A stretch of DNA of 64,000 bases, from NCBI GenBank assembly GCA_963831105.1, contig CAWHOS010000007.1:248001-312000 (forward strand), in the 5' to 3' direction. The notes under the pieces were generated by a model that made no database searches, was not told where the DNA came from, and saw only the letters and a program-made list of their open reading frames with translations. Made by a program: the position numbers and the translations under genes. This DNA comes from DATFQI01 sp963831105. GTDB lineage: Bacteria; Actinomycetota; Thermoleophilia; Solirubrobacterales; Solirubrobacteraceae. Positions 29,770 through 37,849 of this stretch are shown here, in pieces (the stretch's first letter is position 1; each line of letters starts with the position of its first letter).

Positions 29770-29928
29770 CTATGCGGTGCGGACGACCGGAGCCGGTTGC
29801 GCCTTGGGGGTGTGGCGCCGAGCGGGACGGGAGTCCGTCGGGGTGGCGAACTGCCACCAGGGGCGACGGACTGCCGAGCGCTGCTGCTCTACGGCGTTCG
29901 CGTGATGGATATGGAGGAGGGAGTGCAT
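29770..29928 (-). CDS. 52-residue Arg/Pro-rich small protein, paralogue of the peptide at 23829-23912
   Basis: The product begins MHSLLHIHHANAVEQQRSAV, then RRPWWQFATPTDSRPARRHT, ending in APVVRTA. The first 23 residues match the 27-residue peptide at 23829-23912, and the gene is followed by a homologous terminator. It looks like the two small genes of the other locus merged or, conversely, split there. No signal peptide or membrane helix. Bases 29929-30071 upstream contain no further gene that I can support. Confidence 0.55.
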   Translation of the reverse strand: MHSLLHIHHANAVEQQRSAVRRPWWQFATPTDSRPARRHTPKAQPAPVVRTA

Positions 29929-30071
29929 GGCGTTCTCTCTGGAACGGAACTCTCCCATCGGGCCGGACCCCACTTGCTCGTGCAGCCCAGCGAATGCCCG
30001 GTCGGGGCAGCCCGCCGCGGGGGTGCGGACAACCCCACCCGCCCGCGCTGCGCGGCAGCGAGCTGGGGGCG

Positions 30072-32072
<2,001 letters not shown>

Positions 32073-32218
32073 CAGCTATCGGCGCGCTGCCCGCACGCAG
32101 GGATGGAACGGCTGGACAAGATGAACAAGGCTACCAGGGGTCTTTCCACGATCTGCAGGGTTTCGGCCCGTCCCGAGACGGCCTTGAGCCAGTGTGGCGG
32201 CGGTTCCTAACGAACGGC

Positions 32219-32758
32219 TCAGCCGTCGACGCCGGTCAGCGCTGCGACATACGGCAGATTGCGGTAGCGCTCCGCGTAGTCGAGCCCGTAGCCGATCGCG
32301 AACTTGTCGGGGATCTCGAAGCCGATGTAGCGGGCGGGGGTCTCGATCTTGCGCCGCTCGGGCTTGGTCAGCAGCGCGCAGACCTCGAGCGAGGCGGGCT
32401 TGCGCGCCTCCAGCGTCCGCATCAGGTACTGCAGCGTCAGCCCGGAGTCGACGATGTCCTCGACGATCAGCACGTCGCGGCCCTCGAGCGGGGCGTCCAG
32501 GTCCTTGAGGATCCGCACGACGCCCGAGGAGTCGGTCGAGGAGCCGTAGGAGGCGACGGCCATGAAGTCGACCTCGCAGGGCACATCGATGTGGCGCATC
32601 AGGTCGCTGAGGAAGAACACGGCGCCCTTGAGCACGCCGATCAGCAGCAGGTCCTTGTCCGCGTAGTCGCGCGAGATCTCGGCGCCGAGCTCGCGCACGC
32701 GGTGCTGGAGGTCGTCGGCCTGGACGATGATCTCGCCGATGGACTCGTCGCGGAGCAC
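32219..32758 (-). CDS. hpt: Hypoxanthine(-guanine) phosphoribosyltransferase
   Basis: The 179-residue enzyme salvages purine bases. LIGVLKGAVFFLSDLMRHI, the PRPP loop VLIVEDIVDSGLTLQYL and IGFEIPDKFAIGYGLDY are the diagnostic segments. GTG 32758 is eight bases after TAGACT (32772-32767), which overlaps the stop codon of tilS, so hpt has its own promoter even though tilS runs directly into it. The 146 bases between hpt and ftsH contain a possible TAGCCT element for ftsH but no gene. Confidence 0.96.
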   Translation of the reverse strand: MLRDESIGEIIVQADDLQHRVRELGAEISRDYADKDLLLIGVLKGAVFFLSDLMRHIDVPCEVDFMAVASYGSSTDSSGVVRILKDLDAPLEGRDVLIVEDIVDSGLTLQYLMRTLEARKPASLEVCALLTKPERRKIETPARYIGFEIPDKFAIGYGLDYAERYRNLPYVAALTGVDG

Positions 32759-32766
32759 GGTCGCGC

Positions 32767-32772
32767 AGTCTA
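32767..32772 (-). promoter_or_regulatory. -10 element TAGACT of hpt inside the tilS stop codon
   Basis: TAGACT (minus strand) is eight bases before the hpt GTG. Its TAG is also the tilS stop codon (32772-32770), so termination of translation and a promoter share bases. Confidence 0.5.
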
Positions 32773-34074
32773 CGTCGGCGGACCAGATCCCGCCCGCCCG
32801 GGTCGCCAGGCCAGCCTGGCGCGCCGGCGCGTCCCCGGGCCGACCCGGAAACGCTCGCCCGTGGCCACGTCGGGCACCCAGGCGATCTCGCCGCCGGAGA
32901 GGACCACGGGCGTGCGCGAGCGACGCGCCCGCGGGACCTTGCGGTCCGTGAAGAGGTCCTGCAGGGAGCGGCTGCCGCCGAGGCCGAGCGGGCGCATCCG
33001 GTCGCCCGGCCGCCAGGGCCGGACCTCGAGGGGAGCCGCGAGCGTGTCGAGGTCGAGCGTGCCGTCGCCGATCGCCAGGTCCGAGCCGACCTCGCAGGAG
33101 AGCATGCCGCCGGCGAATGTGGCGCGCCCGGGCACGTCGAGCCGCGCGGCCCCGGCCGGCGACTCGGCGCCCGCGCGCTCGAAGCGCAGGCGGCCGTACT
33201 CCGCGACGGCGCGCAGGCCCTCGCCCAGGTCCAGCGCGGCGCTCCCCTCGCCGCCGCCGAGCGCGAGCAGCTCGGGGGTGCGCGAGCCAACCGCCGGCGC
33301 GGGGCGGGCGGGGCCGCATACCTCGTCGGCCAGGCGCTGGAGGCACAGGCGCGCGAGCGCGGGCGGCAGCGCGGCCAGCCCCGCCTGCTCGTCCGTGAGC
33401 GCGATGTCGACGGCGGCGTCGAGCACCGCGGCCTCGTCGCGCAGCAGCGCCAGCGTGCGCAGGATGTTGGCCTCGGCCGCCGGGTGCAGGGCGCGCAGCA
33501 CGGGCAGCAGCTCGGCGCGCACGCGGTTGCGGGCGTAGGCGTCCGAGGCGTTGCTCGGGTCCTCGCGCCACGGCAGGCCGCGCTCGGCGCAGTACGCCGC
33601 CGTCTGTTCCCTCGTCACCTCGAGCAGCGGCCGCACCACCGCACCCGCGCGCGCAGGGATGCCCAGCAGCGCCCGGCGCCCGGGCGAGGCCGCGAGCCGG
33701 TAGAGGACCGTCTCGACCTGGTCGGTCGCGGTGTGGCCGGTCGCGATCGCCGCGCCACGCGGCTCGGCAAGCTCCGAAGCCGCCCTGTAGCGCCGTTCGC
33801 GCGCCCATGCCTGGACGTTGCCGCCGTCGAACACGCCGGCATGCCTCACCGTCAGCTCGACGCTTAGACTCGTACAGAGATCGGCACAGAACGCCGCGTC
33901 CTCGGCCGAATCGGGCCGCAGCCCGTGGTCGACGTGCAGCGCGGCGACGTCGCAGCCCAGCCGCACCGCCAGGTCGAGCAGGCAGACCGAGTCGCGCCCG
34001 CCGGAGAGCAGCACGAGCACCGGCTCGCCCGGCGCCAGCAGCCCGCCCGCCCTGACGCGCGCCTCGACGCTCAC
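32770..34074 (-). CDS. tilS: tRNA(Ile)-lysidine synthetase
   Basis: The 434-residue enzyme converts C34 of the AUA-reading tRNA-Ile to lysidine. The N-type PP-loop is present as VLLSGGRDSVCLLDLA (residues about 20-35), followed by VDHGLRPDSAEDAAFC and ATGHTATDQVETVLYRL. The C-terminal substrate-binding part includes RPWRPGDRMRPLG and QDLFTDRKVPRARR. GTG 34074 overlaps the stop of the cyclase gene, indicating coupling. Length is typical. Confidence 0.95.
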   Translation of the reverse strand: MSVEARVRAGGLLAPGEPVLVLLSGGRDSVCLLDLAVRLGCDVAALHVDHGLRPDSAEDAAFCADLCTSLSVELTVRHAGVFDGGNVQAWARERRYRAASELAEPRGAAIATGHTATDQVETVLYRLAASPGRRALLGIPARAGAVVRPLLEVTREQTAAYCAERGLPWREDPSNASDAYARNRVRAELLPVLRALHPAAEANILRTLALLRDEAAVLDAAVDIALTDEQAGLAALPPALARLCLQRLADEVCGPARPAPAVGSRTPELLALGGGEGSAALDLGEGLRAVAEYGRLRFERAGAESPAGAARLDVPGRATFAGGMLSCEVGSDLAIGDGTLDLDTLAAPLEVRPWRPGDRMRPLGLGGSRSLQDLFTDRKVPRARRSRTPVVLSGGEIAWVPDVATGERFRVGPGTRRRARLAWRPGRAGSGPPT

Positions 34075-35255
34075 GGCTCGTCCCCCCGGGTGGCGAGGAA
34101 CAGCTCCGTGGCCTCGGCGAAGCCCTTCATCCGCACCTCGCCGATGTGGCGGAAGGCCAGGTGCCGCCCCGCCGCCTCCACCAGCGGCCGCGTCACCAGC
34201 ACCTCTCCTCCCGCCGCCCGCGCCCCGACGCGCGAGGCGAGGTTGACGGCGCGGCCGTAGTAGTCGCCGTCGCGATAGAGGGCCCCGCCGGCGTGGATCC
34301 CGATCCGCGGCAGCGGGCGCCGCCCGCCGTGGAGCAGCTGGAAGCCGACGGCCCAGTCGACGAGCGCCGACGGGTCGGAGCCGACCACCATCACCTCGTC
34401 GCCGATCGTCTTGATCACTCGCGCGTCCTCGGGCAGCGTCTCCTCGACCGACTCGACGAAGCGCTCGACGATGTCCAGCGCCTCCTCCTCCCCCGCCTCC
34501 TCGGTCAGCCGCGTATAGCCGGCGAGGTCGGCGAAGGCGATCGCGACGCGCAGCCGGCCGAGCTCGGCGTCGGAGTCGACCTCCAGCTCGAGGTGGCCGA
34601 CCGCGTCCTGCTCGATGAAGTGCTGCAGCCAGCGCTGGTGGACGTGCTCCATGATCGGCGCCGCGAGCGGCAGCAGCTCGGAGGCCAGGCCCTCCATCTC
34701 CTCGGCGATCTCGAGGCCGTCGACGCCCTCGCGGATCAGCGGCTCGTGCACGAACAGGTGGAAGAGCTTCACCTCGGCGTCGGCGATCGCCGCGAGCGCC
34801 TGGCCGTAGACGCGCACGAGCTGCAGGAAGGCCACGAGCGGGAAGCCCGCCGAAAGCACCGCCGCCATGTAGCGCAGCAGCTGCACGTCGTCGGCCGAGA
34901 CCCCCTCCTCGAGCGAGTTGGCCGAGAATCCCGCCGCGCTCCAGATGCGCCGGATCAGCTCGGCCTCGAGCCCCGAGTCCTTGGCGGCCTCGCGCAGGCT
35001 CATCGTCTCCGCGCGCGGCGGGAACAGCTCCTCCATGTAGCCGTAGGCCAGCCGGCCGCTCTGGGCGGCCTCGCGGAGCTCGTCGAGCGAGTGCCCGCGC
35101 TCGCGCAGGCGAGCGACGATCCGTGCCTGGGCGAGCGCCGCGGGGGTCCATTCGCCGTCGCGCAGGGGGATGATGCCGTCGCGCGTCCAGCGCCGCAGGG
35201 TGTCGGGCGACACCTCGAGCGTGCGGGCGACCTCGCTCAGCGACGGCTGCGACAT
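34071..35255 (-). CDS. MerR-type HTH - class III adenylate/guanylate cyclase fusion
   Basis: The 394-residue protein begins with a MerR-like DNA-binding domain: LSEVARTLEVSPDTLRRWTRDGIIPL and a wing to about residue 60. A helical middle segment resembling a B12-binding-type regulator region follows (about 80-210). The C-terminus is a class III cyclase with all key residues: Asp243 in FADLAGYTR, Lys/Asp287 in IKTIGDEVM, Asp331, Asn338 and Arg342 in DGDYYGRAVNLASRV, so it should be active. It joins possible DNA binding with cNMP synthesis. ATG 35255 follows a TATTCT element by nine bases. Coupled to tilS. Confidence 0.9.
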   Translation of the reverse strand: MSQPSLSEVARTLEVSPDTLRRWTRDGIIPLRDGEWTPAALAQARIVARLRERGHSLDELREAAQSGRLAYGYMEELFPPRAETMSLREAAKDSGLEAELIRRIWSAAGFSANSLEEGVSADDVQLLRYMAAVLSAGFPLVAFLQLVRVYGQALAAIADAEVKLFHLFVHEPLIREGVDGLEIAEEMEGLASELLPLAAPIMEHVHQRWLQHFIEQDAVGHLELEVDSDAELGRLRVAIAFADLAGYTRLTEEAGEEEALDIVERFVESVEETLPEDARVIKTIGDEVMVVGSDPSALVDWAVGFQLLHGGRRPLPRIGIHAGGALYRDGDYYGRAVNLASRVGARAAGGEVLVTRPLVEAAGRHLAFRHIGEVRMKGFAEATELFLATRGDEP

Positions 35256-35264
35256 CCGACCCGG

Positions 35265-35298
35265 AGAATAAAGCGGCGGAACCAGTGGTTCCGCCGCT
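35265..35298 (-). terminator. Intrinsic terminator of the small RNA, overlapping the cyclase promoter
   Basis: AGCGGCGGAACCA and TGGTTCCGCCGCT (35272-35298) form a perfect 13-bp stem with a one-base centre, followed on the minus strand by TTTATTCT. That T-rich tract is also the -10 element (TATTCT) of the cyclase gene, and the dyad itself could be an operator for its MerR-like domain. Confidence 0.75.
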
Positions 35299-35408
35299 GT
35301 TGCGGGCAATGCGGCCCGCTGCCTCGGCCGGCGGCGTTCGTCAAGGGCGACGCCTTGCGGGCGCCCACGAGGAGCCACCCACTTCCCGGCCTATTGCCTT
35401 GGTCAGTG
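35265..35408 (-). ncRNA. Candidate structured small RNA (about 140 nt), 6S-like rod
   Basis: A transcript from about 35408 to the terminator has no ORF but much complementarity. GGCAAU (35398-35393) pairs with AUUGCC (35310-35305); GGCC pairs with GGCC inside it; GCUCCUCG pairs with CGAGGCAGC around an apical hairpin GGGCG...CGCCC. This gives a long rod with an asymmetric internal bulge. An alternative hairpin, GCGGGC/GCCCGC (35319-35302), competes with the rod. Upstream is a near-consensus promoter. Rod, internal bulge and alternative 3' hairpin recall 6S RNA, but I cannot establish homology. No SRP, tmRNA or RNase P motifs are present. Confidence 0.6.
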
Positions 35409-35414
35409 CCGCAA

Positions 35415-35443
35415 GGTCTACCGGTCGTCCCGGGTCCTGTCAA
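35415..35443 (-). promoter_or_regulatory. Promoter of the small RNA: TTGACA-17-TAGACC
   Basis: On the minus strand a perfect -35 hexamer TTGACA (35443-35438) is followed after 17 bases by TAGACC (35420-35415). It is the only canonical -35/-10 pair I found in the window and lies just behind the SCP2 gene stop (35458), with no ORF downstream, as expected for a constitutive RNA gene. Confidence 0.65.
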
Positions 35444-35457
35444 TCACCCGTTCGTGA

Positions 35458-35886
35458 TCAGACGAGCAGGTGAGGATGCTCGCGCTCCAGATAGTCGCGG
35501 TAGCGCGCGTAGATCGGCTTCGTGATCGGGATCAGGCTCAGCGCCGCCTTCACGTCGCCGCCGGACTTGATCCGCCGGCGCGCCAGGGCCACCGCGACGT
35601 TCTCCTTGCCCTGGAAGTACTTGTTGGCGGTCTCCGAGGACATCGCCATCTTGACCTTCGGCTCCCAGTCGACCTCGTCGGACCACTCCCAGTGGAGGTT
35701 GCCCTTCTCGCCGTCCTCCGCCGCGCGGATGTTGACCACCAGGTCGAGATCGGTGAACTCGAAGCGCTGCGGGACGTCGGCGTCGCGCAGCTTGGGCCCC
35801 ATGTCGGGGTCGGTGTCCATCATCGTGAACACCTCGTCGATGACCTCGACGAACTCGTCCTCGGAGTCGAACTCGACCTTCGCCAT
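35458..35886 (-). CDS. SCP2 sterol-transfer-family protein
   Basis: The 142-residue protein has the SCP2-like pattern: an acidic N-terminus, then RFEFTDLDLVVNIRAAEDGE (beta strands), VDWEPKVKMAMSSETANKYFQGKENVAVALARRRIKSGGDVKAAL, where the sequence from KYFQGK to GG is typical of the family. It probably binds lipids or acyl chains. Its ATG overlaps the stop of the phasin-like gene by one base, suggesting a joint role at lipid or polyester surfaces. Confidence 0.8.
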   Translation of the reverse strand: MAKVEFDSEDEFVEVIDEVFTMMDTDPDMGPKLRDADVPQRFEFTDLDLVVNIRAAEDGEKGNLHWEWSDEVDWEPKVKMAMSSETANKYFQGKENVAVALARRRIKSGGDVKAALSLIPITKPIYARYRDYLEREHPHLLV

Positions 35887-36404
35887 CAGCTGCCGCCGGA
35901 CGGCGTGCTGCGCGGCGCGGCGGGCTTGCGCCTTGGCGTGGCGGGCTTGGGCTTGGGGCCGGTGGTCTTGGCCGCGGTGCCGGCGGCGTTCGGCTTGGCC
36001 GGCGCCTTCTTGGCGGTCGTCCCGGTGCTCTTGGCCGGCGTCGCGGCGCTCTTGGCCGGCGTTCGGCGTGCGGGGGTCGCCTTGGCCTTCGCCGCCGCCG
36101 TGGGCGCGGCCGCCTGCTTCTTCTCGAGCTCGGCGACCCGCTTGCCGAGCGCCTCGATCTCGGCGCGCATCCCGCGGACGTCCTCGAGCACGCGGAGATC
36201 GTCGAAGCTCTCGCGGATCCGCGTCGCCGCGGATGCCACGTCGTCGAGCAGGTTGCGACCGCGGTCGCGCGCCCCCTCGGTCTGACCGGCGGTGGCCTGG
36301 AAGGTGCGCTCGACGGCTCCGCGGACGGCTTCGACGACGTCGGCGGGCTCGCGGCCTTTGTCCTTCTTGGGCGCTGCGGCCTTCTTTTTGTCCTTCTTGG
36401 GCAT
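35886..36404 (-). CDS. Phasin-like coiled-coil protein with Lys/Ala/Pro-rich tail
   Basis: The 172-residue protein has a basic start (MPKKDKKKAAAPKKDKGR), an amphipathic helical region (about 20-100: DVVEAVRGAVERTFQATAGQ, then RNLLDDVASAATRIRESFDD and a coiled coil EIEALGKRVAELEKKQ), then a histone H1-like tail of Ala, Lys, Pro and Thr. This resembles PHA-granule phasins such as PhaM/PhaF, which combine granule and DNA binding. ATG 36404 follows TAGACT by nine bases. Function is inferred from composition. Confidence 0.55.
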   Translation of the reverse strand: MPKKDKKKAAAPKKDKGREPADVVEAVRGAVERTFQATAGQTEGARDRGRNLLDDVASAATRIRESFDDLRVLEDVRGMRAEIEALGKRVAELEKKQAAAPTAAAKAKATPARRTPAKSAATPAKSTGTTAKKAPAKPNAAGTAAKTTGPKPKPATPRRKPAAPRSTPSGGS

Positions 36405-36426
36405 GGTTGCGGCAGTCTACGTCTCC

Positions 36427-37122
36427 GTGAGCGCGCCCGCGACCATCCATCTGCGCCCGCACGAGGAGGTCGCCGAGCGCGTCCTGCTCCCGGGCGATCC
36501 GGGCCGCGCGCTGCGGCTCGCGCAGCTGCTGCTCGAGCAGCCGAGGATGCTCAACCACAACCGCGGCCTGTGGGGCTACTCCGGGGTCGCGGTGGACGGC
36601 GCGCCGCTGACGATCCAGAGCACGGGGATGGGCGGACCGAGCGCCGCGATCGTGCTCGAGGAGCTGGTCGAGCTGGGCGCGCGGAGGATCGTCCGGGTCG
36701 GCACCTGCGGCGCGCTGGCCGGCGGGCTCGAGCTCGGGACGCTGCTCGTCGCGGACGGCGTGCTGGCGGAGGACGGCACGAGCCGCGCGCTCGGGGCGAG
36801 CGGCACGCTGCGGCCGGACCCGGGGCTGCGAGCGGCGCTCACGGCTGCGGCGCCGGCGGCCGCGAGCGGCCTGGTCGTCTCCTCCGACCTGTTCTACGAC
36901 CCGGATCCCGCGCGGGCGCGCGGCTGGGCGCACGCGGGCGCGCTCGCCGTGGAGATGGAGGCGGCCACGCTGTTGGCGGTCTGCGCCCGGCACGGCGTCG
37001 CCGCCGCGGTGGTGCTGACGGTGTCCGACGTGGTCGCCGACGGCGCCCGGATCGGCCCGGAGGAGCTCGAGCGCGCCGAGGCCGAGCTGGGCCGCGCGGG
37101 CCTCGACGCGCTCGCGGCCTAA
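36427..37122 (+). CDS. PNP/UDP-family nucleoside phosphorylase
   Basis: The 231-residue protein belongs to the trimeric/hexameric nucleoside phosphorylase fold: LLPGDPGRA (phosphate binding), STGMGGPSAAIVLEELVELG, RVGTCGALAGGLELG and VEMEAATLLAVCARHGV (ribose-binding Met-Glu). It cleaves a nucleoside with phosphate; the sequence does not decide between purine nucleosides and uridine. GTG 36427 gives the correct N-terminus. Divergent from the phasin-like gene with 22 bases between. Confidence 0.9.
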   Translation: MSAPATIHLRPHEEVAERVLLPGDPGRALRLAQLLLEQPRMLNHNRGLWGYSGVAVDGAPLTIQSTGMGGPSAAIVLEELVELGARRIVRVGTCGALAGGLELGTLLVADGVLAEDGTSRALGASGTLRPDPGLRAALTAAAPAAASGLVVSSDLFYDPDPARARGWAHAGALAVEMEAATLLAVCARHGVAAAVVLTVSDVVADGARIGPEELERAEAELGRAGLDALAA

Positions 37123-37126
37123 GGGC

Positions 37127-37624
37127 TCAGGACGAAGCGGACTTCTTGGTGCGCGGCTTGCGCGCCTTGGTCGCCGGCTTGTCGACGGCGAGCCGCTCCT
37201 GCTCGCGCGGCACCGTCGCCGGCGCGGCGTCGGAGGCGCCCGCGACGAGGGCGACGTCGGCCGCGAGCTTGTTGAGCATTCCCTCGATCGCGCCGAGGCG
37301 CTCCTCGACGGCGGCCAGCGGATTGGCGCCGTCGGCCTTGAGATCGGCGAGGCGCTGATCGAGCCGGTCGACGCCGTCCTCGATGCCCTCGAGGCGCTGG
37401 GAGACCGAGCGCAGGCGGCGCGTGAGCCGCTCGACGTCGGCGGCGGACGGGATGTTGAGCGCGCCGAGCGCCGCCTCCTGGGCCTGCGTGGCCTTCTCGC
37501 GCGCCTCGAACGCCCGCGTGAGGGCGCCGTTGACCAGCGGGTTCTCGAGCAGATCCTGCGCCAGCTTCCCGAGCGCGTCCTCGCCCTGCTTGGCGAGGCG
37601 ACCCCGCAACCCGTCGTCTGCCAT
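37127..37624 (-). CDS. Phasin-like helical protein, second copy type
   Basis: The 165-residue protein starts with an amphipathic helix (LRGRLAKQGEDALGKLAQDLLENPLVNGAL), continues with a long coiled coil (about 55-120, heptads such as RRLRSVSQRLEGIEDGVDRL) and ends in a basic Lys/Ala tail (KPATKARKPRTKK). Same plan as the product at 35886-36404. AGGAGG-type ribosome site nine bases before the ATG. Together with SCP2 it hints at a polyester or lipid granule surface. No PHA synthase is in the window. Confidence 0.5.
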   Translation of the reverse strand: MADDGLRGRLAKQGEDALGKLAQDLLENPLVNGALTRAFEAREKATQAQEAALGALNIPSAADVERLTRRLRSVSQRLEGIEDGVDRLDQRLADLKADGANPLAAVEERLGAIEGMLNKLAADVALVAGASDAAPATVPREQERLAVDKPATKARKPRTKKSASS

Positions 37625-37849
37625 GGTGTTTCCTCCAGCGCTGCGTTCGAATTCAGGTCAGATCGGGCACGCTAGCGCACACCCGGAGCGGTTCCGGGGA
37701 GGGGGAGATGAAATCTGGACCTCAGGTCGAGGCTTAGGTGCCGCATCGCCCCGTCCTTTCGCCCAGAATTGACCGCAAGGTTACGCCCGATCCTTCGTTC
37801 TTCATTGCATGCCCCCCGTGCCCCTCGATAGCTTCCCCTACCTCGCTGG
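37625..37849. other. Intergenic region upstream of the cell-wall hydrolase
   Basis: The 225 bases contain no ORF. Possible plus-strand promoter parts are TTGACC (about 37770) and TTGCAT (about 37805) with GATAGC 17 bases on. I looked for the c-di-AMP riboswitch that often precedes actinobacterial cell-wall hydrolases and did not find its conserved blocks. Confidence 0.4.

Noticed and set aside
37625..37849. c-di-AMP (ydaO-type) riboswitch before the cell-wall hydrolase
   Set aside because: The conserved blocks of that riboswitch are not found; the gap is too short and unstructured.
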